64,000 nucleotides of DNA from Ligustrum vulgare (Eukaryota; Streptophyta; Magnoliopsida; Lamiales; Oleaceae): assembly GCA_963555705.1 (NCBI GenBank), contig OY743186.1, forward strand, positions 38,551,241 through 38,615,240, given 5' to 3'. The notes under the pieces are model-generated. The model was not told the DNA's origin and did not search any database. It saw only the letters and a list, made by a program, of their open reading frames with translations. Below are positions 44,418 through 55,060 of this stretch, piece after piece; position 1 is the first letter of the stretch; every line of letters begins with the position of its first letter. The translations under genes and the position numbers were made by a program.

Positions 44418-45981
44418 AGTTTCTACATCTTCATCTTCTATTGGAGACAGAAAACAGCTCGGGGGTGTGAACAGAAGGAATGAACAAGGTAATAATGATA
44501 TAACAGCAATGAGGGCACAATTTGAGAGGTTTATGACACAGATGGAGAATAGAGGTGCAGAGCGTGAACAAAGACCTCGGGATCAATCTCGTAATGGTTC
44601 TCGGGTTAGGAGAGGTAATAGGCGTGATAATGGTATGGGTGATGAGGATATGGGAAGTGAAAGTGGAAGTATATCTTTGGGAAGTGTGCGAAGGAGGGAT
44701 AGAGGAGATAGGTATGAGAGGAGGCAGGATAGGGAGCGTCGTGATGCTAGGAGGCATCGTGGAGGTATAGATGTTGTTGATGACGACCTTGGGAAAATTA
44801 AAGTGAAATTACCATCGTTCCAGGGTAGGAGTGATCCGGAGGCGTACTTGGATTGGGAGACCAAGGTTGAACGACTATTTGATTGTCACAATTATTCGGA
44901 AAAGAAGAAGGTAAAATTATATGTGATTGAATTCACAGATTATGCCAATATTTGGTGGGATCAACTAGTGACGGGTAGGAGGAGGAACCTTGAGGAGCCG
45001 GTGGAAACTTGGGGTGAATTAAAAACCATAATGAGGAAGCGATTTGTGCCGACTCATTATTATAGGGATATTTATCAGAGGCTGCAGGGTATGACTCAGG
45101 GGTCGAAGAGTGTAGAAGATTATCATAAGGATATGGATGCGGCAATGATTCGGGCTAACGTGGTGGAGGATCGGGAAGCAACGATGACTAGGTTTCTGAG
45201 TAGGCTGAATAGAGACTTTGCTAATGTCATTGAGCTGCAACATTATGTGGAGCTAGAGGATATGGTGCATATGGCCATGAAGGTGGAAAGGCAGCTAAGG
45301 CGAAAGGGTGCAACAAGACACTCACCATCTTATCCTACATTACAACCGAAGCAGGAATCTAACGTTGAACATAACCCGAAAGGGAAGGAGGAGCCTACAA
45401 CGAAACGTAAAAATATTTCTGATTATCAAACTTCTCGGGATAGAAATATTAAGTGTTTTAAGTGCTTGGGTACGGGTCGTATAGCATCCCAGTGTCCAAA
45501 TAGGAAGCTAATGATCTTACGTGATAATGGTGAAATTAGTTCCGATGATGAATTTAAGGGAATGCCTAAGTTAGTGGATGTTGGGGCTAGTAGTAGTAGT
45601 GATGAGGAAGGGCTGACCTATGCTGTTAAAGATTCACATGTTAATCGGCGTGTCCTTAGTACTAGGGTCAGGGTAGATGAAGTTGGTGAGCAAAGGGATA
45701 ATCTCTTCCATACTAAATGCTTAGTGGGTAAAAAGGTTTGTGGAATGGTGATTGACGGGGGAAGTTGTACTAATGTGGTTAGTACAATGTTGGTTGAAAG
45801 ATTGGGTTTAAGCTTGATAAAACATCCGAACCCTTATAAATTGCAATGGCTGACCGAGTCGGGAGAAATTAAGGTAAATAAGCAGGCTAGGGTCAATTTT
45901 TCCATCGGGGGTTATAAGGATGAGGTGGTTTGTGACGTAGTACCTATGCATATTGGCCATATTTTGTTGGGGAGACCTTGA
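44407..45981 (+). pseudogene. Ty3/gypsy gag and partial aspartic protease
   Basis: The open stretch has 524 codons. The first four lie in the solo LTR, so true gag sequence resumes at 44418. Order: Arg/Glu/Asp-rich N-terminus (about 25-125), a retrotransposon gag domain (about 132-300; KLPSFQGRSDPEAYLDWETK, WWDQLV, FVPTHYYRDIYQRL, DYHKDMDAAM), a zinc knuckle (350-363) and an aspartic protease segment (about 435-524; CGMVIDGGSCTNVV). Gag would form the particle and the protease would cut the polyprotein. The knuckle CFKCLGTGRIASQC has Arg (358) where the CCHC motif needs His. The frame stops at TGA (45979-45981) where the family has a Trp (GRPW). RT, RNase H and integrase are absent. This is a Gag-only, non-autonomous and now broken copy. 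Confidence 0.9.
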
Positions 45982-46482
45982 CAACATGATAGGAGGGTAG
46001 TGCACGATGGGTTTAAAAATCGATATTCTTTCGTGAAGGGTGGACAAAAGGTCACTCTTGCTCCGCTATCTCCTAAAGAGGTCCAAGAGGACCAATTGAA
46101 AATAAAGAGCGAATTTGAGAGGAAAAATAAGAGCGTTGAGGCCACGACCTCAGAAAAAGGAGAGGATGTGAAAATTGAAAACAAGAGAGTTGAGGCCACG
46201 ACCTCAGAAAAAGGTGAGCTTGAGAGTGAAAAGAAAAAGAAACGAGAGTCCACCACAAAAATGAGTTTATTTGCTAACACATCCCTCCCCAGTTCTACGA
46301 AATCTGTTTTGCAGGGACATAAATCAAGTCATGGATTTAAGACGGGGCAGAAATTTATTGGCCAAAATAAGCAGCCCAAGAGTCTAAAGGATTGCACGAA
46401 GCTTAAAAATGATCATCGAGCCCAGGGAAGCAGGAGAAATTTGAAAAGCCGACCAAAAATGGATTCGAGGTCGAATCATTTT
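45982..46482 (+). pseudogene. Continuation of the gag-protease frame after the stop
   Basis: The same phase stays open after the TGA at 45979-45981, running as QHDRRVVHDGFKNRYSFVK, then a Lys/Glu-rich linker. The linker holds a near-duplicate EATTSEKGE (46138 and 46189), and the frame then passes to the 3' end of the internal region. The linker leads almost directly to the terminal pol-type peptide near the 3' LTR (SRSNHFQERE), so the whole RT-RNase H-integrase region is deleted between them. The frame runs on into the 3' LTR to 46830, which is not meaningful coding. Confidence 0.75.
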
Positions 46483-46496
46483 CAAGAGAGGGAGTA
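46483..46496 (+). promoter_or_regulatory. Polypurine tract
   Basis: AAGAGAGGGAG immediately precedes the 3' LTR and is the expected plus-strand primer site. Confidence 0.85.
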
Positions 46497-47441
46497 TGAT
46501 GTGATCTGGACCAGGCATCGAAGGGCGAAGTCGATCCATCGACAATATGACAATGATCTACGTGCAAAACGGAGCAAGTTCCGTGTTGGGATCGAGCCGA
46601 GAAGAGGGACGAATCAAGCCGAACCGAGAAAACGAAGTAATTTGGGCAGAAAAGCTATTACGGCTGTAAAAGAGGACCTTCACGGCCGTAACCAATATAT
46701 TAACAGCCGTAAATATTACCATCACGGCCGTAACCAGCTATCGGGAAAAAAGGAAGAAATTAAGCAGAACAAGACTTACGGCCGTAAGTCTGGAAGTTAC
46801 GGCCGTAAAAGGGGCATTTCACGGCCGTAAGAGACTCGTCACGACCGTAACCAATAAGACATATTTTGTTCAGAAGGGCCATTACAGCCGTAAGAAAGTT
46901 CCTCACGGCCGTAAATGGGGATCGGACCAGATTTTCCGGATTTTCCAATTATTTTATTTCCTTTTTGGTTTTTAGGTTATTTTTCTAATTTAGTATTTTA
47001 GTTTAATTAGAATTCTATTTTGAGTAAATTAGAGACTATGTTATTTTGCTTATTTATATTATTTCCATTCATTGTAAAAACACAAGTTTGATTTTGAGAT
47101 TAATAATATTTGAGAGAGGATTCTCCAAAATTGAAAGGTCGAGTTATTCCCTTTATTTCGAACTTATCAAAGATCTGTTCTTTGTGGCGTTCACCCAACG
47201 AACTTATCAAGGAATTGACATCCCTTGTGGCGTTCACCAATCTTGATTCTTCAATCCGCATCGTCATTAATTGCGTCGTGATTGTCGGGTCAAGGTTTTA
47301 CCGTCAAATCTATCTTTTAATTTCCGTGTATTTATTCGTGTTCTTGTTATTTTCGTGTCAGATCTGATTTAGATCTTTCCTAGGGTTTTAGATTTCGTTA
47401 TTCCGCGTTTTCGACGAGATTCCCCGACTGGGATCTCATCA
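46497..47441 (+). repeat. 3' LTR, 945 bp
   Basis: TGATGTGATCTGGACCAGGC ... GGGATCTCATCA, followed by the target duplication ATGTG (47442-47446). It carries the same array of ten ACGGCCGT-like words (about 46660-46916), with more of them decayed to ACAGCCGT or ACGACCGT than in the 5' LTR. Confidence 0.93.
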
Positions 47442-48519
47442 ATGTGTGTTGTTCAAAAAGTGATTTGAGATTATAATATGGCTCAAACAGAGGCTAAACA
47501 TAAAAATTTTTAACCAAATATTTTACCTTTAAAAAATTAAAAATTCAAATAAATCCAATTTATAAATTTCGCTGGCCGTCGAATACACACTAAAATTAAA
47601 ATTTCACCGTTTCAATAAAATTTACAGAAATCAATTTAAGTTAATTAATGACGCCCTAACAAAATAAGTATCTACAATACAAAAGTTAAAAACGAAATGT
47701 TTAATAAATGAGCACATGATACATTATAAGAAAGATGGTTGAATTTGAAGTTCAATGCAAAAAAACAGAGTGCAATTCGGAGTTGTAGATCAAAAGTTAT
47801 ACACGTTTGAAGACGATGACCTTTAAATCAAATACGAAATGACTAAATTGAAAGAAAAGTAAAATTTGGGGACTAGTCGGGAAGAAAATCTAAAGGTAGA
47901 GACGTTATTCGCCAAAAAAATGAACGTAGGGACTTTTTTCATAATGAATGTCAAACGTAGGGACGTTTTGTACCAATTACCATTAAGAAATGAATTAAAA
48001 ATGGTATTAGACAAAAATGCCCCTCATGTTTACTGTTCAATTTCAATTTAACGTTGAAATAGGGTTAAATATAACGAAAATGACATCTCCAACAAGAAAA
48101 TGTAAAGGTTGGGACGTTCAGCGTAAAAACTCACAACGTTGGGATGTTTTGTACAATACATGTCAAAGGTAGGGACGTTTTGTGCTATTAACCGTTAAAA
48201 AATGTTAAATAAAATATTCAAATTTGGAAATTATGTAAATTCGTATTTTCAAATAAATTAACAATAGCGCATAAAAGTTATTGAAATCTGCGATCATTTA
48301 TTATTTAAATATATAAATTGACATTTACTATCTAAATAAGTTTTCAATAATTTGGATTGGTTATGTTATTTTTTAAATCTTAATAATTGTTGCAATAGAA
48401 TATTATTATTTTTATGCATTTTATATTTGTGCTGATTAAAAGCATTAAAATTTTATGAATACTTATTGAAATAGATATTACGAAAAGTGACTCCGTACAT
48501 CGCACGGGGTAAATACTAG

Positions 48520-48657
48520 TATCTATAAACCCAACGCCTATAAATGTATTTTGATTAATTTATACATATATAAGGAAAGGGAAGGAAAGGAAGGAAAGAA
48601 GGAAGTAATGTATAAAAAATCCTTCTTTTTATTTGAACACGCCTAATAAATAATCCT
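48520..48657. other. Spacer after the Helitron
   Basis: It contains a purine-rich GGAAAGGGAAGGAAAGGAAGG stretch near 48575-48605. Nothing else is recognised. Confidence 0.4.
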
Positions 48658-48864
48658 TTAGCCTCTGTTTGGTAAAGGTTTGTTATAAAACTTGTTTATA
48701 AATTATCACTTAGTAATATCTCATTAGTCCATTTTTTTTTTTTGTAAAGTCAACAATTTTAAATGGTCAAAAATTTTTGTCTACCATTTTTTATTTTTCA
48801 AAAAAGTGGATCAACGAAATGTTCGTTTATAAACAAAATTTATAAACAAACTTTTGAGGGCTAA
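48658..48864. repeat. MITE, family A
   Basis: TTAGCCTCTGTTTGGTAAAG on the left and TTTATAAACAAACTTTTGAG then GGCTAA on the right are inverted. The interior carries TTGTTTATAAATTATCACTT. Confidence 0.75.
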
Positions 48865-48918
48865 ATTAGTGGTTTATTTTTCACTCGAGAATGCAAAAAT
48901 ACAACACCGATCTATGTT

Positions 48919-49077
48919 TAGCCCATGTTTGGTAAACCTATTTATAAACAAGTTTTTTCTTAACATTTTTTCAAATCATTTTTAAAATCACGCACATTCT
49001 CAAACCATTTTTCAACCACACATTTCATTTAAAAAATAAATCATTCTTTGTTTATAAACAGTCCCTGAATAGAGGCT
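48919..49077. repeat. MITE, family A
   Basis: TTAGCCCATGTTTGGTAAAC and GTTTATAAACAGTCCCTGAA then TAGAGGC are the inverted ends. AAACCATTTTTCAACCACAC lies inside. Confidence 0.75.
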
Positions 49078-50013
49078 TGTGTGTTCAAAGATTAACTTCT
49101 TGAAATCCTTGTCTAGTTGGACATTTGCAGTAGCAATTATGTTGAAACAATAGTTTTTACCGGATTAGCACCACGTCTGGTCCCCATTCACTTTTTCTCA
49201 AATTCATTTTTAATCACACAATCAACTAATTTTTATCAAAATTTACAATATATATATATATATATATATATCACAAAATCCGATAGGACCTTAGATCAAC
49301 ACGTCTCAGATCCTCCCTCTTGAACATGAGGAATTCCTGTGTACTTGGACAAATAATTAATTTGCAATGGGGGCCGAGGTGGCTCTCATTTGTACTTCGA
49401 TGCCTAAGTTAGTGTTCATTTCAAGTAAATATAACTTGGGTGGGGAAAATATAAGTGTGTAAAAGAGAGAAAATGGAGTGAGATTCTTCTTATATGAGTT
49501 TTTAGTGTTTAGTTTCTAACATTTTTCTTTGAGGCGATTGTATTGTATTTATAGTTAGAATTGCTTGATGAGATCAAGACACGTGTCATACTTTACACGT
49601 GGCTTTGCCCAAACCGTTAACTAGGTAAACCATTTACTTGGCTATATTCATTTTGTCCTATTGTAAGGTTGCGGCCACCATCACATTCTTCATAAATGTG
49701 TTGTCCTGTTAATTTTACTACATGCTGGAAAGTCAAATACATCTGACGTGCTGTCAAATCCTGTCGCTAATTCGGGGTGGTCACTTCGGACAATACTAGG
49801 ACTAGCCAACTCGGCTAATGTGCTTCGGACAATACACCGTTGCACCATAAATTGAGGAGTTTTAAGTACGACTGGCAACCAATAGGCTCCATGTGGGTCC
49901 TCACAAGTGACGCGTCCCAACTCATTTGTCTCGAGATAATTGAAAAAGGTTTGTGCTCTTGTAAAGTCAAACGACCTTCCCTCATAATATTGCAAGACAT
50001 TTAAGACATGTAA
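49078..50013. other. Unassigned region with (AT)n run and LTR-like sequence
   Basis: (AT)n lies at 49248-49271. From about 49330 to 49700 the sequence has the feel of a plant retroelement leader (CCTGTGTACTTGGACAAATA, CCGAGGTGGCTCTCATTTGT, ACACGTGTCATAC), but no LTR ends or target duplications could be fixed. The minus-strand frame 49995-49690 (101 codons) includes an internal near-repeat (QRCIVRSTLAELASPS and IVRSDHPELA) and is not recognised. I do not call it a gene. Confidence 0.4.
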
Positions 50014-50168
50014 GGATCGTTTCGATAAAGTTATAGCAATTATAAATTGGTTTATTTGTGTTTTTTTTGTAAGATGTGTGGTTAAAAGGTGAAAAAAAAT
50101 ATGCGTAGCTAAAAATTAGTTTGAAAAATTGTGTTTTTTATAAACTGATTTATAAATTGTAATTATTG
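50014..50168. repeat. MITE, family A (degenerate)
   Basis: It contains AATTATAAATTGGTTTATTT, GATGTGTGGTTAAAAGGTGA and TATAAACTGATTTATAAATT, as in other copies. Confidence 0.6.
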
Positions 50169-50373
50169 CATTAAAGAACAAATACTTAGTTAAAAAATAT
50201 TTTTATCGTGATTTATATATTTCATATCCCATAACATTATGATATTCTACATATGCAATAATTTATAATAAACTACTGGTTGTGCAAGAATCTTGGATAA
50301 TTGATCTAGTTTTATGTTTTTAAATTTTCCAGTAAAAAAAATTAAAAAATGGCAAAAAATTGGGTACTATACA
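50169..50373. other. Spacer, no gene seen
   Basis: AT-rich sequence without recognisable elements. Confidence 0.3.
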
Positions 50374-51459
50374 TCTATAACTATACATCTATACATATTT
50401 ATATTACTACTATACATTACTTTACTTTACTATACATATACATATACATATACATACACATACACATACATACATACATACATACATACATACATACATA
50501 AAAGTAGAAAGTGAGGAGAGGGAAACATTAAATGCAATTTTCCACCCAAAATGCACTTACAATTTTTTGAAAATAAACTAAAATAAAAATAAAATAAAAA
50601 TTTGTGTAAATTAATGTCATATTTAAATTCGTGTAAATAAACATAGATGAAAAATGTATTGATTATAAATAAATTTATAGAAAATACTTAAACCTCCATT
50701 CGAAAGCTATGGTTTTTGTTTATAAACAAAAATATTGATGTTTCGTTTTCGAGATGCGTGATTGAAAAGTGATTTCGAAAAATGTGTATAGTTAAAAAGT
50801 AGTTTAGAAAAATGTCTATAGTTAAGAAGTTTGTAAAAAATATGTTGTTGTAAATAAATTTATAAACAAAATTACAGAACAGATGCTAATATTTTTAATT
50901 CATAATTTTAATAATTTTTTAAAGATTATATAGTATAAGATTTTCAATATAATTTTTTGATCTCTCATGTTGCCCGATTGTTGTATTATGATAATTGGAG
51001 ATTTTCTTAATTATTATTTTAACTTCTTGGTTTTGTAAATAAATGTATAATTTTATTGATTAAATATAAATATTTGTTGGTCGATTAAACACATATTGAT
51101 AATTATAGTGATTGATTTTTTGAATGAAAATTGAAAAAAAAAAAAAGTTAAATAAAAGAATCAAAAGTAGAAATTATGTAAATTTACATTTTCAATTAAA
51201 TTAACAATAAAGTATAAAAAATATTGAAATTTATGATCATTGATTATTTAAATATAATTGACATTTACTTTCCAAATAAGTTTTTAATAATTTGGATTAA
51301 TTATTTGTTTTTTAAATTTTAATAACTATTATAATAGAATATTATTATTTTTATACATTTTATATTTGTGCTGATTAAAAGCATTAAAATTTTATGAATA
51401 CTTATTGAAATAGTTACTACGGAAAGCAACTTTCGTGTATCGCATGAGCTAAATATATT
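50374..51459 (+). mobile_element. Small non-autonomous Helitron (copy B), decayed 3' end
   Basis: It starts TCTATAACTATACATC, followed by a (CATA)n microsatellite (about 50431-50500). It then runs collinearly with copy A: AAACATTAAATGCAATTTT, ATTAATGTCATATTTAAATT, CTGATTAAAAGCATTAAAAT. The terminal hairpin survives as TCGTG-TATCG-CATGA, and the CTAG is lost (TATT). Because it is uninterrupted it defines the insertion point in copy A. An inner segment at 50690-50890 resembles the family-A MITEs, so either those derive from it or it captured one. Confidence 0.8.
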
Positions 51460-53572
51460 GTTTAAATAAGAGAAATTTACGCAAATACCTGGTTGTAATG
51501 TATTCTAATTGAAAAATACCGTCTTTTCATATTATTCGTAATATTACACAATTTTGTTTCCAAAAGTTTAGAAAAATACCATATTTGATATGTGAGAATA
51601 TATTATTTGATTAATGCTATTAATTATGGTAATCCTTTTTTTAGGACGTTGTTACCCATTTTCAAGGAATTTAAAATATGCACTTTCTAATCTAATGTAA
51701 TTATGGTAATCTTCCTAAAAAGGCTCCACATATAGTTTCTTCCTAAATAATAGGTCGTTACGTATTATTTTAATTATTCGAGAATTTAAAAAAGACACTT
51801 TGTAATATAATTATGGTAAACTTTTTTGTAGGAGGTTGTTACCTATAATCTAGGAATTTGAAATATGCACTTTCTAATCTTCCTAAAAAAAACTCCACGC
51901 ATGGTTTCTTCCTAAATAATAGGTTGTTCCCTATTATTTTAATTACTTAAGAATTTAAAATATGCACTTTATAATGTAATGTTCGACTAATTTATACTTG
52001 TAATAATTCGTAATGTAAGGTAATGTTCGACTAATTTATACCCGTAATGATCCGTAATGTTATGTTATGTTCTGTAATTACATTGTAAAGGCTAAACAAA
52101 ATAGCAATATGGTCATGTAATGTTACACATTACAATCATTGTGTAATAGTTGTCAATATTACAGACGTGTAATGTAATGCAATGCTTAGCAAAGTTTGCT
52201 ACGTATTACAGTATTGTAATGTTGTGTATTGTTATTGTAAATCTCGAACATGATGCACCTGTAATCTTATGAATCAAACCAATTCTTGGATTTTTTCACC
52301 AAGATACACATGTAAATCTGTAATATAATGTAAAGTAAATTTCTTTTATAATGTATGGACTGAAAACTAAATTTCTTTTGCACTAAATATGGTGTTACAG
52401 TTACCAAATTACAGTCATGTAATGTAAAGTAATGGGTATGTAATCAAATTTTGCTACGTATTACAGTCGTGTAATGTGTAATTTTTTTGTAATTCCGAAC
52501 ATGATGCACCTGTAATTTTATGAACCAAACCAACTTTCGGTTCTTCTCTGTTGTAGAAAAGTTGATATTTTTTTTTCTTATTGAAATGTAAATGTATTGA
52601 TCAAAAGAAGATAGAAAATCACCGACAAAGCCTGTGGAGAATACAAGCATGACTAGCAAAGTTAGTCAACAATACCGACAAAAACAACATCCAAGAAAAC
52701 CCAGTATCTGCTAGTAGAATGGAAGTGGCAACATTGTACTGCAATATTTAAAAAATTTAGAACTGGGATGGATACGAACTCCTCCCTTATACCATCATCC
52801 AAATCCATTTCATCAAACCTCATTGCATACAAGCCATGCCTTTTTATCCAAACTCTATTCAGAAAAAAGGGCGAAGATCGAGTAGAAATAAGAAGCACGA
52901 GGTAGAGTATAGGTAGATGAAAAGAGATTCAATCACCAAAAAAATCAACATTTACCCAGATTTTCAAGACACTACCTTTCTTCAAAATCGGAAGAACAAT
53001 AACTCTTTATTTATGGAAAAATTTTGTTTCCTCTGCCGAGTGTTGATCTAGCACTTTAATCCAGCAATAACTATTTTTCACCATATAAAATTAAAAAAAT
53101 AAATAAATTATATTTTGTGATTTGATGAGAGAGATTTTGTGAATGAATTAGAATTACAAGAGATGAGAGAAAAATTATTGTGCTTTGTGATTTGACTGAA
53201 ATCTAGTGATTAAATGAGATAGAAAGAAAATGATGATATATATATATATGATTTGGATTGAGATATTTGAGAGAGGAAAGAGAAATCAATAATGTACCTT
53301 GTTTTTCTAATTACTTTGAAAAATCGGAATTTTTCTAAAGGATTACTTAGACTCTACACTAGTTCCTTCAATCATTCTTAGATAAATACATAATTTAGAA
53401 TGTGGAAATTACATGCTCCCCTTTTTTTAAAGTGCCAAATTCAGAAATTAGATTTTAGGCTTATTATTACATAACTCAGGTCTTCATTCATTTTATATAT
53501 TAAACAATAATATTATTAAAATTATAATTACCTACCCTTAAACTGGTTCTAATCGTTCACAACACAAAATCC

Positions 53573-54249
53573 CTATTTCACCCAACTCCCCCCACACTCA
53601 CCCAAATTTTCCCACTCATTTTCAGCAGAGGCGACATTGATGTGGCGGAGGTGGAAGCAGCCTTCTTTGATGGAGGGAAAAGAAGGTTTGAAAGAGAAGT
53701 GGAGGGGTGAAGCAGTACCTTTTTCGGACCTCCGCAACGGCACCACAACTTCCATGGAGTCACTGCTCCGATCTAGCGGTAGCACCGCTGCTTAGATCTA
53801 GCAGCAGCGTTGTTTCTATATCAAAGCAGTGGAGCTAAAGCAGGGCCGTCGAGGTAGCGCCTTTTCCGCTATTGATTTCTCCTTCGATTCATCACAATTT
53901 CATTTGTGAATTGAGAAGTTCACATCGACAGTTCTTGGTGGTTGTGTTTGTGGTGACTATAGAACTGATGGTGTGGAAGGGATTATGGCATTGATGCTGT
54001 CGTGGTGGTGATGTGGTTTCGATGGTGGTTGTGTGGATGAGGTGTGGTGGTGAGTCATGGTGGATGCGTGGTTGTGGTGCGGTGGTGGGTCGTGGTGGCT
54101 GTGTGATAGTTGTGGTGGTCAAGTGGTGTCGTGGTGGCAGTTTGTGGTTGCAGCGGTTTGTGGCTTTGTGGTGGAGATTTGTGGTGTGGGATGTTGGTTC
54201 CGGCACCGACGCCGATGGTTGTGGGTTTGGGGTGGGCGATGAAGCCTGA
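53573..54249 (-). repeat. GC-richer segment and GTG-rich block (locus 3, inverted)
   Basis: The order GC-richer segment, GTG triplets, TGTGACC array is the mirror image of loci 1 and 2. Open frames on either strand (such as 53785-53573, 54206-53892, 54013-54249) are low complexity or unrecognised. A captured host exon in 53600-53900 is possible but unsupported. Confidence 0.6.
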
Positions 54250-55060
54250 AGTATAATCTCAGACCTTTAATCGAATTATTATTGTGACCAAATAATTTAA
54301 TATTTGTGACCTATAAATAATTTGTGACCAATTAATTAGTGTGACCATAATTTATGATCAGTGAAATTTGTGATTTGTGACCCAGTAGTAGATTGTGACC
54401 AATTAAATTGATAATTTGTGACCAAAAAATGAGTCTTGGTCAAACAATTTGATAAATTTGACCTAAAAATTTATTGTATGTGACCTAAAAAATTTGATAA
54501 TTTGTGACATTTAATTAAATTATTGTGACCTAATAATTTGATAATTGTGACCCAAAAATAAGTTGTGACCAGTAAATTGTCATGAGCTTAATTTTTGACG
54601 TATATTATTTGTAATTTGTGACCAAAAAGTAGATTGTGACCAACTAAATTGATAATTTGTGACCAAAAAATGAGTCAACCAAATAATTTTATAATTTGTG
54701 ACCTATAAAATTTATGATCTGTGATCAAGAAAACTAGGGATTTGTGAAAATTGTGATCTAAAAAATTCTTGATTTGTATTCGAGAAAAAACTGTGACCAA
54801 TGAAATTTGTGATTTGTGACCAATGAAGAAATTGTGACTCACAATTTGTTAAGTTGTGACCAATGACTCAAAATTTGCGATCGAAAAAAATTGTGACCTA
54901 CAAAATTCAAAATTTATAATCGAGAAATAAATTGTGATCTAAAAAATTGTGACTGTGACCATAAAATTATGACCTGATTTGTGACTTGTAACCATAATAA
55001 GCTGTGGCCTAAAAAATAGTGACTTGTAACCATAAATAATAAATAAATAATTAATTATGA
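54250..55060 (-). repeat. TGTGACC array (locus 3, inverted GGTCACA)
   Basis: Dozens of words like AATTTGTGACCAAAAAATGA and TAATTTGTGACCTATAAA. This is the reverse complement of the arrays at 16240-17100 and 35880-36330. Confidence 0.85.

Larger units (their letters stand above)
39047..48193. mobile_element. Fold-back TIR element, itself split by an LTR retrotransposon
   Basis: GGTTAATAGCACAAAACGTC at 39047 is mirrored exactly by GACGTTTTGTGCTATTAACC ending at 48193. The inverted similarity runs about 750 bp (39047-39795 against 47447-48193). The flanks 39036-39046 (ATTAAAAAAAG) and 48194-48204 (GTTAAAAAATG) agree at 9 of 11, compatible with a 9-11 bp Mutator-like target duplication. Without the retrotransposon the element is about 1.54 kb: two arms and a spacer of about 45 bases. 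The left arm carries an extra tandem copy of GTCCATACGTTCATTTTTTT (39306 and 39339). No transposase. Confidence 0.88.
38402..48519 (+). mobile_element. Small non-autonomous Helitron (copy A), split by nested insertions
   Basis: The left end is TCTATATCTATATCC after A (38401). The right end is the hairpin CTCCGT (48491-48496), loop ACATCGC, ACGGGG (48504-48509), then CTAG (48516-48519) and T. The outer parts 38402-39046 and 48194-48519 align in order to copy B (50374-51459), which is contiguous there. This shows that about 9.1 kb were inserted into a roughly 0.96-kb Helitron. The left end contains (ATATCC)n repeats, so its exact start is uncertain by a few bases. No Rep/helicase. Confidence 0.82.

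Noticed and set aside
46000..46830. 276-codon frame as an independent gene
   Set aside because: It is the in-phase continuation of the gag-protease frame after a stop, and its last third is LTR sequence.
49690..49995. 101-codon minus-strand frame
   Set aside because: Less AT-rich than its surroundings but with no recognisable family. The adjacent leader-like sequence suggests retroelement origin, which I could not prove.
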